A stretch of 64,000 nt of DNA from Rhizophagus irregularis (lineage: Eukaryota; Glomeromycota; Glomeromycetes; Glomerales; Glomeraceae), in contig NC_089451.1 of the NCBI RefSeq assembly GCF_026210795.1, forward strand, positions 3,394,001 through 3,458,000, written 5' to 3'. The notes beneath the pieces are model-generated. The model was not told where the DNA came from. It was given only the letters and a program-made list of their open reading frames with translations, and made no database searches. Shown here piece after piece: positions 12,061 through 23,760 of the stretch. The translations under genes were made by a program, and so were the position numbers. The first letter of the stretch is position 1. Every line of letters starts with the position of its first letter.

Positions 12061-12389
12061 CATTTTGGCCCACTTTATAATATATAGAAGCCTGAAGAAT
12101 CACGGTGGTTTCCAATTACATTTGTTGATCACAATTCACGTGTCACAATTATAAGGATACTTGTAATACCGATGTTATATTTTAAAGATAAATATTAAAA
12201 AATCATATAGTATTTTAAATTTTCAATAAATGACAAATATATTTGCGGCATATGTAAAAGATAAAAAAAAAATTTGTCTGATGTTTGTCAATAATTTGAA
12301 TTGTGTAAATTGAAATCCCATGCCATATAATTAAAACCCGTGACATGCATCCATCTAATCTATTTATGGTTAAAACTATTTGATCCGTG

Positions 12390-13020
12390 TGCATTCCAAT
12401 CATAATATTTTTTTTTTTTAAACCGAAAAAAAATTTTTTCTCCCTTTTCTTCTTTTCTTCTTTCGGTTTAGTTTTTTTTTTCAAACTGAAAAATTCGTTT
12501 TTTCTCACTCTTTTCCCGTTTAGGTTTTATTTTTTTCTCAAACTGAAAAATTTTTTCTTAAATATCCCATTGTTTCGGTCTTTTAAGACCGATTTTTTTT
12601 ATATTATTTTTTTTTTTCGATCTTTTTTTAGACCATATTGTTATTTTTATTAAAAAAAAATTTTTTTTTTCACACATTTTGGACCGAATTATTGTCCTTT
12701 TTTTCAGAATTTTTTTCAGTACTTATTTTTTCTTTCAGATTCCTTTTTTTTCGGAAATTTCCCTTTTTTTAAACCGGTTTCTTTCTTTATCCTTTTTCTT
12801 TCCCCAAATTTTTTTAATTTTTTTTCTTTTTCTTTCAATTTTTTTATCATTAAATAAAGAAATAAAATATTATATTAAATATATTTACAAAATTATTATT
12901 TTTTTAAAAAAAATCAATATAACATGTAGGAAAATTGGCCGACGAGATTTTTTTTTTTCAATTAAATTGAACGCTGGATAAATAGTTTGATTTTCAAATT
13001 CATAAAAATCAAAAAAAAAT
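12390..13020. other. T-rich low-complexity tract with CGGTTT/AAACTGAAA words
   Basis: Long T runs interspersed with short inverted words such as TCGGTTTAG and AAACTGAAAAA. It generates open frames on both strands that are compositional artefacts. A similar tract lies at 23990-24160. Confidence 0.5.
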
Positions 13021-13766
13021 TTGATATTTTTATAATTAATTAATTAAAGAAATTGTTGATTTAATAATAGACTATTATAACCAAATCCATATCCGGAATT
13101 CTCTAAATAATCACCAGATTTTTGAATAAAGAATTTTATACAAATAGTTAAATTAATAATTTATTGAGTAAAATGAGTATCAAAAGAATAATAATAAATG
13201 AAATGAACAAATTTTAATACATTTAATTGTTCAAATATTTTTCCCAAGTTGGTTATAAGTTTAAGATTGACGTAAAATAAAATAATAAGAAATAATTATA
13301 AAATATTAATGTAATTAATTAATAAAAATATTTGTAGTATTTTCATATAGATATTAAAGTTTTTTTGAAAATACTACTAAAAAAATTAATCAATTTTTAT
13401 TGATAATTATTTTTTCACAATTCCTTAATTAATCCGAATTTCATTCTATACTCAAACGTCAAATCATTAATATAAATAGCTACATTATTGTAAATATAAT
13501 TTAATACATATTACAGTATTATTTTATTATTTTTTGTTAACTAATTATTATCATATTAAATTCCTTATAAACAAAAAATTATCTTTAATTTACTTAGTAT
13601 TTTACATTATAATACTAAATTTTTCTTATTTAAACAAACTCATTGGTCTCGGTGCGAAGGTGCGAAGCAACTAGTATTTACTATATTTTATTTATTATAT
13701 TTTCAACATATTTAACATATTTACAAATATAACGTAAATAACTTTATTACATTATTATTTATATTT
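13021..13766. other. intergenic, no gene seen
   Basis: Very AT-rich. Only the short GC patch TCGGTGCGAAGGTGCGAAGC (about 13648-13667), with a direct GTGCGAAG repeat, stands out. Confidence 0.4.
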
Positions 13767-14093
13767 TCAACATATTTTGATATCATATGTTTGATTACAA
13801 TTTTCTTTTAAATGTTTTGCCATTATGTTGGGATTGGGTATAATTTTTCCGCAGTAAGGACATGGTTTAGGTCCATCCAACTTCTTCTCCTCTGCTATCT
13901 TTATATCAGCGATTAAATAATAGAATCATTAGCAACATTCATTAATAAACAATACACATCATATTGGAACTTTCCAAAAAGTGACAGTCAAATTAAAACA
14001 CAAAACCTTATTACTCATATCATTCGAAGATTCCGTAGAAGTAAATGATTCATTTTTAGCGGAAGTGGAAGTAAAATCTACGTTATCTGACAT
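13767..14093 (-). CDS. small C2HC zinc-finger protein, two exons
   Basis: Exon 1 is 14015-14093 (ATG at 14093; Ser/Thr-rich, acidic), donor GTAATA in phase 1. The intron is 13895-14014, acceptor GATAG. Exon 2 is 13767-13894, ending in TGA. The product is 68 aa. The second half holds CPYCGKIIPNPNIMAKHLKE followed by NC, a C-x2-C-x12-H-x4-C zinc knuckle with a basic flank. No other domain. It is likely nucleic-acid or protein binding, but no pathway is assigned. The intron is inferred because both splice sites are acceptable and the phases agree; an alternative donor at the AAG/GTTTTG position would also keep frame with another acceptor. Confidence 0.55.
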
Positions 14094-14501
14094 TTGCGTT
14101 GTATTTTATACGTTCGGAAAATGTTGAAAAAATTGGTGAAAAATTATAGTCGGTGAAAAAAAAAATTGATGAAAAAATTATTTGCGAAAAAAGTGGGCAA
14201 TTGGTAGTATATATGAAAAAGTATACTGTTGTACGAACACAGCCTACCAGCCTAAAATCACCGAGGGGTTAGCCATAAATGATTCAAATAACAATAATAA
14301 TTGAAATAATGGTCAGACTATCTATTATTAGACTATTCAGGATTAACCTTATTTGATCATAAATTTTTTTATCCACTTCCCACACAATTTTTTCACTTTT
14401 CACAATTAATTACAATGAAATTATTTACTAGTGGAAAAAAAAATGAATAAAAATATTTATTAGAAAGTTGGACGGACACTTTTAGTTGTTCAGCAGTATT
14501 A
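14094..14501. other. upstream of zinc-finger gene, no other gene seen
   Basis: Contains the presumptive 5' region of the 13767-14093 gene with A-rich stretches. No promoter element can be assigned. Confidence 0.35.
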
Positions 14502-14735
14502 TTGAACTCTCCGTTTTTTCCCATTATTCTCTCGTATTTTCTTAATTTTAACAATATCACTTAGATACTTTGTATCACCCTTCGGGATTTCTCTATCTTC
14601 CATTTCTTCTTCTTTAATAATAAACCTTTCTTATATTATGACAACTAATACAAGTTTTATAAATACCATTGTCTTTAATTTTCTTTTTACAAGAAGTACA
14701 CTTATAAAATATTCTAAATTTAAATCATTTATTTT
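14502..14735 (-). pseudogene. zinc-ribbon (C2C2) relic
   Basis: The minus strand reads KCTSCKKKIKDNGIYKTCIS followed by CHN (C-x2-C-x12-C-x2-C). A shift of frame at about 14630 leads into a lysine/glutamate-rich tail with EIPKGDTKYLSDIVKIKK, ending in a stop near 14502. An AG acceptor precedes the first part. The spacing of cysteines resembles the C2C2 exon at 55141-55311. The frame break and lack of a start argue for a relic or for an unseen intron. Confidence 0.35.
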
Positions 14736-15746
14736 GCTTTACTAAAAAATATATCGCAATATTTAATTTAAAAATCACTATATTAGAACGTACCATGGTT
14801 CTACTTCTGATTTTCTTTATTACTATTAATAATATTATCATTTAGTTTTAATTTTATAATTTTTCTTAAATTTAAATTATATCAATTCGGATTTTGAAAT
14901 CTTCTCATCAAAACTTCTCTTGATTGTAATTAGGATACTTTCTACCATATTTAGTTGCTTTTATCAAATTCAAATTTGAATTAAACATATTATAAGTAAA
15001 TAATAAAAATCACTGACACAAATCTTCAGAAATAAGATGTAAAAAGGTCTTCTCAATATATATATTTAGGATTAAGTACGTTCATTATGAAATTACAATT
15101 GTATTTTCTCTTTGATCATTTATCAGAATTTTTATTCTTTGTTGAAAATTTTTTATTTAAAAATGCATCTCCAAACCAAAGATTATTAAATGGTTGTTAC
15201 CATTTTTCTATTTCTTATTATTAAATTTCTGCTAATATTAATTTTTCTTCATCATGATTAGGCCACACAAATTCAATTTTTCGGTTCACGTAACATTGAA
15301 ATTTAAAATTGATCCGGGGACCCGGGTTTATTGTTTATTAATAAAAAAAGTTATATATAAAATCGTGACATCTGATTGGTTGACTTTTAAAGGGGAGGGT
15401 TTATTTATTTATTATTTATTTATTTTATGTGAAGAATGGCAGGATTATCAAAAGAGCGATTTAAAGGGGAGGGTAATTAAAGAATTTATTTTCGCTCCAA
15501 AAATTACAAAGTTCTTAGCCCTCTATATCGCACTTCATACTTTTCTCACATTTGTTCGGGAAAAAAATAGACTAGAGGTATCTTTTTGAAAATTAATATG
15601 TCGTGCAGACTAACTGTGTGATACATTTACTTTTATCGCACAATTTGTGGCTCAGCAAATTTTCTGGATTATTGCTCCGGACTGATGATTATTGTTCCGG
15701 ACTAAATTTTCTGCATTAACTCTATTACTTTATTATAGCAATCATA
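14736..15746. other. intergenic; possible promoter for the ORF at 15747
   Basis: 15300-15580 has unusual words for this window: GGGGACCCGGG, an ATTGGTT (CCAAT-like) box at about 15376, and two AAAGGGGAGGG boxes near 15391 and 15463. A 111-codon ORF spans 15254-15589 but overlaps these motifs and has no recognisable domain. I read the tract as regulatory rather than coding. Confidence 0.3.
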
Positions 15747-16039
15747 ATGAATGGCAATACTAATAAATCTCCTACGAAAGAAACACTTACTAATTTATAT
15801 GAGTGGCTATTTTATTTGGAAAAGAATATAATAGTAATTCAGGATAAACGCGGTATTGATGGCAATGCTAATCGAGCAATGGCATGTCAAAGTAAGAGAG
15901 ATTTTACAAAAAAAAAATGCTTGCTGAATCTGAAATATCAATTCACGCCTTTCCAGAGAATGTTTTGGAGGAAAAAGTCCAATCAATTAAAATCCTAAAA
16001 AAAGGAAAGGAAAATTATAAACAAGGATTGATGAAATGA
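15747..16039 (+). pseudogene. short ORF of unknown function with a frameshift in an A10 run
   Basis: ATG at 15747 opens an 83-codon frame (MNGNTNKSPTKETLTNLYEW start). At a run of ten A residues (about 15909) the other frame becomes more protein-like (ESEISIHAFPENVLEEKVQS) and runs to a TGA at about 16039. Either a one-base indel has broken the gene or the run is a sequencing error. No family recognised. Confidence 0.3.
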
Positions 16040-16500
16040 ATAAAATAAAAATATACCTACTACCTCAAAACGCCTAAATAAACCCAAAGAAGAAAATTTA
16101 TTTCAATAACAATAGGCTAATAAAAAAAGAAATAATGATAATATGAAAATTTGATAAAATAAAAACCTTGAAGAGCCAAACTGAAACTAAATAATGAAGA
16201 AAACCTTAAGAGATAGAATTGACGAAATGAATGTAAACAAATGACATTTCCATCTTAAAGCACCTAAATAAACCCTAGAAATAGAAGAAAATTTATTTAA
16301 TAATGATAAACTAATAAAAAAGAAATAATGCGAAATTAATGAATGGGCAAAAATTTTAAAATTAACTACCACTTTGAAGAACCAAATCTAAAGAATGGAG
16401 AAAAGCTCAGACAGTAAACATAAGCCAAAAAAAAACATTTACAACTACCTTGAAGCGTCTAACCAAAACTTGGAGCCAATAAAAAAAAAGATTGATAATA
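16040..16500 (-). repeat. third small exon-like array (about 190-bp repeated unit)
   Basis: The plus strand shows repeated blocks CGCCTAAATAAACCC (near 16069), GCACCTAAATAAACCC (near 16260) and GCGTCTAACC (near 16455), alternating with CTTGAAGAGCCAAACTGAAA (near 16167) and TTTGAAGAACCAAATCTAAA (near 16372). On the minus strand these are short blocks between TTAG/TTTAG and GTAGT donors: 10 nt at 16449-16458 and 18 nt at 16370-16387. The others have damaged donors. It is probably a decayed tandem of exon-intron units. Confidence 0.35.
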
Positions 16501-17181
16501 GTTTGTAAAACTTAAAATTTGAAATTTGAAAATGTGGTTTGACGGTTGAAGTACGATCACCAGTGTAATACTGTATGATGCACATCTGCTTACATGGATC
16601 CATACTATTTTTCTAAATTGAGTATAGCACTGTACCATACATACAATGAAGGTTATATCATACTTATCTATATACTCTTTGTTATAAAGGATTTAAAAAT
16701 ACTGTCAGGACCATTTGACGATTTTTATATTATTTTTCAGTTAATATTAAATTTTAACCAAATTGATAAAGAATTTGTTAAAATAATGGAATTATACAGA
16801 TAATAACAAATGTAATATCATATGTTCAATTTTAACATGACTTAGGCTATAAAAAACCAAATTTTAAATATTTTAAATAATATAAATAAAAATTTTTATT
16901 GTACTTTAAATTATTATTTTTAAAACATAAATAAATAATGTTCATAGTAGTACCTCTTAACTAAAAACCTCCAAATTGAACAATTGAGAGCTAACCTAAC
17001 TTTTTTATTTCCTTTATAACCAAATTTTTCTTTCCTAATAGAATACCAACCATTATTCAAATACATAATTTATCTTTGAATTTTTAAAGTCATAAAAAGT
17101 TATTCTTTAAATATCTCTAATATACATTATTACAATTCAAAGTATTAATTGTAACTATACAATTTAGATTATTTCACATTA
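16501..17181. other. intergenic, no gene seen
   Basis: AT-rich 3' flank of the F-box pseudogene. A 69-codon ORF at 16594-16803 has no recognisable feature. Confidence 0.35.
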
Positions 17182-18767
17182 TTACCATAGAAGCATAGAT
17201 AAATCTCCTTTATATAATATATCAAAAATTTTCATATAACTATATTTTAAAATTTGGATATCATATAATCTAAATTCCTCTATATCTTTCGAAGAAAACC
17301 AACTTACATTGAATTTATCAGAAATAGTCAAATATTTAACTTTTTTCTTTTTCATAATATATTCCTTTATACAAGGATAAATAGTTACATAAAGATCATG
17401 ACTTTCATTTTTAATTGACAATTCTTTAATAAAAGTATTTTGAGAATTTTTTAAGAATATTTCTAAATCACTTTCATTAATTGCAAGACACAAATTCTAA
17501 TATTCTAATTTAAAAGGAAGAATTTGTCCTAAATTTTGTAATATAATTGAATGAAAATCATTTGTCATATTAGCGACATAACAGAGATCAATTGAAAGAT
17601 AATTAAGACTTTGTTTAATATTTTCAATTAAATTGAATACTAAGTTAATATTCCGATAATCCCACAATAGGTGTAAGTATAAAGATTTAATTTTACTACA
17701 ATATTTTGTAACTGATTTAAATAATTGTAATAATTGTGGTTCATTATCTACACGACTTTCAAAATTTTCTAAATAACAACCAAAATGTTGTAATAGCAGA
17801 TCATATGGTTCAAATTGTGATACTTCATGCAAAAATAAAGATTTCAATTTAAATGGTTTATTAATATTAATAATTTGTTGAACAAATTTGGTATCTAGAG
17901 AATAATATGAATTGATTCTAAAACATTTAATTGATTAAATACTTCATTTAAAATAATTATATTTTTAAATTCAATATCATCAAATATGATTGTGTTTAAT
18001 GTATTTGAACAATTAGAATTTTTTAATGATAATAATGATTGGTTCAAAGGAGATCTAAATAATATTTTTCTAAGATTCTTTTGAGATTTAATAATTTGTG
18101 ATAAACCCATCATTTGTTGATGTTCGTAGTTATTATAACATTGATATGATAGAGATGAAATTGAGTTGCAATTAGAACTTAAAAATGTTAACAATTTTAT
18201 TGTAGATACAGACATTTCCAAATGACCTAATTTAAAATTTTTTATATTACCAATGAAATTTGAATTTTGTAAAATCAATTCAAAAATATCATCAAAACTA
18301 CCATATGAAACATGCAAACTATGTAAATTTACTACATTTTCAATGAATAGTTGTATTAATGATCTACAAATTAATTTTGTAAAGTTTGACTTTCGAAAAT
18401 TTTTAGTTGCTAAAGTTCTATCCCAATCTTCAATAGATTTACTAATTTTATATATATTCAAATGTTTAATAAAACTAGAATATTTAAATAATGTATTTGA
18501 AGGAAATAAATTTTTATCCATTCTATATTAAATTAATTTTGTTTTCTCATCATCATTTAAATCATATAAATAAATTTCAATAAAGTGAAGATTTTTAGGA
18601 CGCATAAATGAAAATGGATTTTCCCATAATAATGGAATTGCTGAATTACACCATAATCTATTAACCAATATACATGAATATAGTATTCTATAATCTTGAC
18701 GAAAATATTGTAAAATTTCACCTAATAATTCTGGTAAAATCTTTGAAAATGCCATTACGTTAAGCAA
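17182..18767 (-). pseudogene. F-box/LRR-type protein, disrupted
   Basis: The N-terminus (from 18767) has a canonical F-box: LPELLGEILQYFRQDYRILY, then SCILVNRLWC and IPLLWENPF. It is followed by leucine-rich, irregular repeats over about 500 codons, the size usual for these fungal F-box proteins. F-box proteins recruit substrates to SCF ubiquitin ligases through Skp1. Lesions: in-frame TAA at 18528-18530; frameshift at about 17900; in-frame TAG at 17497-17499. The three segments are colinear, so a single gene has decayed. An intron could explain none of the stops cleanly. Confidence 0.8.
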
Positions 18768-19702
18768 AAAGGAAAGAAGAAAAAAAGGGTTTGGGCGACA
18801 ACTTCGTTTCGTCGCACAAGTATTTATGCAACGTTTAAATTTCTTATTGGTTCCTTATTATACAGATCCTTATCACATGATGATCTTCACTATTTTCCGC
18901 AGCACATCAACATGAATTATTTTTTTCTATTTTAGCGTACCTGCTGATTTATCACCTAGGTTATTTCGGTATCGTTCATGGGTCCCTGACCGATATCAGT
19001 AATAAAAAAGGGAGACAGAAAAATCATATGACTACTTACCAAAATCCGCAGCATCCAGTATTATTTAAAAAAAAACATAAATAGGGTTACAGTACTGTAA
19101 AATCTCCAGGTAGTACTAAGAAAATCGTCAATTCTCGAGACAACTTTTGGGTTCCGTTGCAAGTGTAGTATGTGAAACTCTTCATTCGAATTTTAAATTT
19201 GTATGTTCGCTATTTATATTTAGAAAGACAGACATCATAAAAATTTAGTTTGATTTCAAATTATTATAATTATAACGGTAAAAAACATAAAAGATTAAAC
19301 GTTTAAAGCATAAGCATTATTACGGGTCTGACGCTAAGTCGAAATAAGCTGTAAGTAAGTATAGAAGCATAACAAGTATATCAGTCTTTTTCCGAAACTT
19401 ATTCTACTGTCAAAAAAAGTAACAAGAAAATTGAAACTCATAAAACCCGGTATAAATTGGGTTAGAATTTACTGTATAATTAGGAGTTTTTGAGTTCTGT
19501 CCAGTTTTTTTAAAATTGAATCTAAAATAGCCCTGTTCATTTCCGGTCGGTTGCATTTTTCAGTCAGATTTTGTTGTACAAAAATTATCCAATAAAAATT
19601 TTTTTATTTTCGATCGCAAATTGAACTGCTTTAGATTGAAATTTAGTTCGAACTCCTTATATTTGATATATATATTTTTTTTAAATGTCACGTAAACAGA
19701 AA
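18768..19702. other. intergenic, no gene seen
   Basis: No supported feature. Composition changes abruptly to higher GC at about 19735, the edge of the next island. Confidence 0.4.
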
Positions 19703-20746
19703 TTATCTAATTTTGGTTGGCGAAGTTCTCAGCCACGTGATAAACTTACCGCACTCTGCTTCTATCAGGTCAAGAGGATCATTGGCTGGAATCCCTACAC
19801 TTAATCGTTCGAATAACCAGAGAGCCGTTCTTTTGTAAGACCAGTTATGGTATGATAAGTCGATTCCTAAACCGAACTTCTTTGTCTCCTGTAGAAAGGA
19901 ATTCCACTCCTCGTAGATTCTCTGATATGCTTCTTCAAGAGTTTCATATACTCCAGTCTTACGGTTCTTCTCAACAGAGATAAAGGAACTCTTGGAATTC
20001 TTAGTTTTTTGAAACTGCCCAATTGTACAAGACTTAACCGTTTTGCCATTATATATTGTGACTATATTATTTACTCCATCTTCATGATACACAATGGGTA
20101 GATTACGCTTCCTATCTAATTTACTGGGATGGAGTCTTCCGGGATTTAACGCGAGGGAGTAGTGACCCTCAGACAGAATGAGAGTCGCATGTCTATCGAA
20201 CTTACTCTTAGAGATTCGGGTAATATCCCCCACGATATTAAGTGCGAGACTTCCTGCGAGTTGTTCGATCTTGTCTATGCATGAAACTGGGATGGGAGCA
20301 TCACGATTGAGACCTAATGCCTTTTTGATATACTCGGGTTTTTCGACTGACTTTGGCATTTTAGAGAATATGCCGTAAATATTTTTTAGGCATTCATACA
20401 GGCAATCATTTAGCTCCCCATTGCATCCTCCTGTGGTCAGTGGACTATCTCTCGCATAAATTATAAATTGTTCAAAATAATCGGGGTCTGCGTCATCTGG
20501 TAGTTGTGCTTCATCATAATGGTCTAATAATGAAAAGAGGCTGGCTGGTTGGTTTCCTGATGTCCATCCACTGGGTTTCCAGTTTTCATAGGGAAGTAGA
20601 ATCTGGAACTTTCTATCTGGAAATCGTGCCTGGAGAGTCTGACCGAGTCTGATGATAGCTCCTCTGGAAAAGCAGGCACTGGAATACTGAAGTTCCTTGA
20701 TGTCAGGTCGTGTTGGTAAAGTGCGAGCGATTCTTGAGTATTGCAT
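19703..20746 (-). CDS. 347-aa ORF of unknown function, possible cysteine-protease-like fold
   Basis: Intact ORF from ATG 20746 in a GC-richer island. Around residues 106-120 it reads GGCNGELNDCLYECL and at 184-197 DRHATLILSEGHYS. The Asn-Asp-Cys and later His arrangement recalls OTU-like or related papain-fold proteases found in some mobile-element and viral polyproteins, but this is only motif-level inference. No signal peptide or membrane segment. The last dozen residues follow a GTAAGT and lie at the GC/AT boundary, so the true end may differ. It is co-oriented with and 82 bp downstream of the small ORF that follows the helicase gene, suggesting one element. Confidence 0.5.
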   Translation of the reverse strand: MQYSRIARTLPTRPDIKELQYSSACFSRGAIIRLGQTLQARFPDRKFQILLPYENWKPSGWTSGNQPASLFSLLDHYDEAQLPDDADPDYFEQFIIYARDSPLTTGGCNGELNDCLYECLKNIYGIFSKMPKSVEKPEYIKKALGLNRDAPIPVSCIDKIEQLAGSLALNIVGDITRISKSKFDRHATLILSEGHYSLALNPGRLHPSKLDRKRNLPIVYHEDGVNNIVTIYNGKTVKSCTIGQFQKTKNSKSSFISVEKNRKTGVYETLEEAYQRIYEEWNSFLQETKKFGLGIDLSYHNWSYKRTALWLFERLSVGIPANDPLDLIEAECGKFITWLRTSPTKIR

Positions 20747-20828
20747 TTTTATGTATATGATTTGTTTTCAACTATAAATAATATGTTTCTATATATATAC
20801 GAAAAAAAGAAATAATCTCAAATAGCGC

Positions 20829-20972
20829 TTACAATAAGTTGTTGATAGTGCCCTCAGTATCCTCTTCATCCCAGTCATCGATGATTCCATTGGCGGCCTC
20901 CCATTCACGTTCCATATCGGTTTTTGAACGTTTCTCGGGGATCTCTTGTGCTTTTCCCTTATTTACCCTCAT
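20829..20972 (-). CDS. 47-aa acidic ORF overlapping the helicase stop
   Basis: ATG at 20970-20972 overlaps the TGA of the preceding frame (ATGA overlap). It encodes a charged peptide ending in a run of D/E (DDWDEEDTEGT). The overlap could mean coupled translation, or simply a further frameshift at the 3' end of the helicase reading frame. Confidence 0.35.
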   Translation of the reverse strand: MRVNKGKAQEIPEKRSKTDMEREWEAANGIIDDWDEEDTEGTINNLL

Positions 20973-23345
20973 AGTTTCATACCCAGAGGGGTGGGAATAA
21001 TCTCGGCATTACGATTCTCCTTGTATGCTCTTATTAAATCCACGAGTTCTTTACGGCTAGGTGTTTTAGGTAAGTTCCCATTATATTCAATCCAGTCCTT
21101 GAAGCGGTCTACTACTTCTTTAAGGTAGTACTGGTACTTGTCTTCAATACGCGTTGTGGGACATTCCTCTACTTCAAACGTGAGTATTTCCCAGTCATAG
21201 TCATCTGACGCGTCTTGATACTTGGCCCATAATTCCTTACCTATATTGTAGAGATCATTGAAGACCTGGTCCTTTGAATTCTTGACCCATGGCTTACAAT
21301 CCCATCAGCACCTTTCATGCCAAGCCCAGTGTGCTCGAGTACCTTTCTTTGGTTCAGGGTCCCGGTCAACTTCTAGTTCTATATCAGGTTCTGGGATAAG
21401 TTGTTCAGAAGATGATTCTACTATAGGTTCTGTAGAAGATTTGGAATCTGCGAGGGATTCAGATTTTGTGGAAGATTCTGCAGGTGACTCAGGTTGTTGC
21501 TCAAGAACTGGGTCCACGGTTGTAGAATCTGAGTCTGATAACAATTCGTCTAAGACATCGTAATCATCTGGCTCGGGGGCAGATGGTTTTTCAGAAACTG
21601 GGTCTGCGGTTGTAGAATCCGAATCTGATAACAAGTCGTCTAAGACGTCATAGTTATCTGGCTCGGGGTAGACAGTTTTTCTTCCCTTAACTCTTGTAGA
21701 CGTTCTTTTAAGTGATCAGGCTTAGGTGGAAGCAGTGGAGGAGTCCTTTTGGAAACCGGTTGCTCTTCGATAACAGGTTTGGGTTTTTCCTCAGCGGGTT
21801 TTTCCTCAGCAGGTTTCTCTTGTACATTTTGTGAATTGTTAGCTGGATTATATATATTTGCCAAGAACTTATCCAAGGCATTGGGGTCTGATGCGGGTTT
21901 CTCAGGAGTATCTATATCAATTCCTTCTATATCAATTTCATCTGTTTCATGTATCCAGTTTTTGCCAAGAAACTTCTTGTATAGATCCTCCCTGGATATA
22001 CTGTAAACTTGTGGTGTTGTTTTACCTATACGCATTTTTTTACTTTTTATACTTAGCTCATTTGATAGGATTCTGGATGCATTGATCTTTGATAGGGGTG
22101 AAATGCAATGAGTTTCACAGTATGAAGTATATACCCTATAAAATTCTTGAACAGGTAGGTCGGTTATATGATTTTTCACTACGAGGTATGTATCCTTTAT
22201 AAACTGAAATAGGGGTGGAAAAGTCGAGATGATATGTTCCTATTTGGATGTTGTCATAGGTGGCAGATTTCCATTGAAGTCCAGGTAAGCATCCGCGATG
22301 GCTCTCAAATAAGCATAGAATGCCTCACTGGCGCCTGGGTATTTCATAGCGTCACTGAGTTTTTTGAAGTAGTTGAGGTCTCCCTTGCGGGTTGGTGACA
22401 CATCCAAGAACACTGTGCGCCTATTATCATTCTCCACTCTGAGAGCATTTTCGTTGGTTAAAACGATAGTGGACATAAAGTTTTTATAATGTGTTGGTGT
22501 CTTGTATTTTTCATGGATTTCCATTATATCACTCGTTACCTTATCCTTTAAAGAGTGATACAGATTATTCCACTGGCTTTTTTCCGTGAGCATTTCCTCA
22601 AGAAGAAGAAGAACCTTACCCTGTAATTGCCCATTGAAACTTCCAAGAATCGTCTGAGGATCGCTGGTCTTATAAACGAGTTGAGTGCCTAGGACACTGC
22701 GCTGAATAAATCTGTTATAATACCTTTGCCCCAACCCTGTCCAGATTTCAGGTAAAAGATCGAGTACATCTTCCTTCCAGCAGATACACTGGCCAACCAC
22801 TTGATGATATACTCAGTAAGATTCCAATCACCCGAACACCAGATATCCTGAATATGAGAGAAGATAAATTTAACCGCGAGGTGAATTGTAGACTCAAAGG
22901 TGGATATCGGACATAAAACGTGGAGGAATCCCGGGAAGATATTTAGATAGAGTTGGCCAGTTAAGGATCTGAAGATTCACTGTTTATAGGGATCACAGGT
23001 TGCATTACATACATCGGTATTCTCGACTATAAACCACTTGTAGATTTTGAACTCGGTCTTTTGAGAGGGTCCTTGTTCAGGTTGTGTGTAGAATGCCTTC
23101 GTGATTGGACAGATAAGTTTACCAATATTTTTGTCAATAACGTGTTTCAAACTTTTACTATCTGGGTCCCACCAGAAAACCCCATGATGATCTGCACAGG
23201 GAATGAAATAACTGCAAAGATACCTCTTGGCTTGATTGAGGTCACTCATACTCTTTACAGCGACAATAAGCTGTTTAAGCTCATCGATACTGAAGGCTTT
23301 CTTTTGTTCACCGAACTTGGGGATAACTTGAGCTTGAGTAGCCAT
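20969..23345 (-). pseudogene. SF3 helicase / D5-like replication protein (DUF5906-like), disrupted
   Basis: Colinear protein segments from ATG 23345. A divergent N-terminal ~120 residues is followed by the HIQDIWCSGDWNLTEYIIKW block typical of plasmid/virus-type D5/DUF5906 helicases. The P-loop GQGWGKG is at 22722-22742, a Walker B-like VLLLLEEM at about 22590-22616, and sensor STIVLTNENALR with NN-RR at about 22440-22470. A winged-helix-like tail (VQEFYRVYTSYC, about 22150) and a long Pro/Glu/Asp/Ser-rich linker with repeated DDYDVLDELLSDSDSTT come next, then a 110-codon C-terminal region ending at 20969. Such proteins unwind DNA at the origin of a self-replicating element. Lesions: TGA at 22977-22979; one-base frameshift just after the P-loop (about 22712); TAG at 22240-22242; frameshift in an A run at 21674-21680; TGA at 21305-21307. 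No primase/polymerase domain was recognised. Base composition is much less AT-rich than all neighbours. Confidence 0.75.
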
Positions 23346-23539
23346 TTTTTCGTTCTATCAAATCGAGTACTAATTTATAGTTACCTAATCTTCAATTGCC
23401 AAATATATTTTTTCCAAAGATCTGCATTTCTACCCGGTTATTCTCCTGTGGCTCAACAGTCCTTCTAGGGGCTTACCTGCTAATAACTTACCTGGTTTGC
23501 TATCTCATTGCTTCCAATAGGAAAATGAATGGAATCCTG

Positions 23540-23760
23540 TACATGTGGAAGATGTTCCAGATGTGGAGGATCTGGGGGGGTAAAATCAAAACTTTTTTCT
23601 GGAGGAATCCCTCTCCCGATTTTTTAAAACATCATCCACATCCTCCACATCCTCCACACTCTTCTGATTCCCTCTTATTTTCCTCTCTTTTCCCTTATTT
23701 TATCCTTTTTTGTTATATATTTTTGTGGAGGATCTATGTGGAGGATTGTGGAGGATATAT
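23540..23760. promoter_or_regulatory. TGTGGAGGA iteron cluster upstream of the helicase, candidate replication origin
   Basis: Six perfect copies of the 9-mer: plus strand at 23562, 23724, 23737 and 23747; minus strand (TCCTCCACA) at 23641 and 23650. Near copies lie at 23544 and 23632. The plus copy at 23562 and the minus copies at 23632-23658 can pair as a long stem. They lie 200-400 bp upstream of the helicase start. Iterons beside an initiator/helicase gene are the standard arrangement of replicon origins; function here is inference. Confidence 0.5.

Noticed and set aside
12215-12981. Three ORFs rich in Phe/Lys
   Set aside because: They are translations of T or A homopolymer tracts.
15254-15589. 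111-codon plus-strand ORF
   Set aside because: Overlaps promoter-like motifs; no recognisable protein features.
21258-22085. Plus-strand ORFs across the helicase linker
   Set aside because: Shadows of the Ser/Asp/Glu-rich minus-strand frame, which alone continues the helicase domain order.
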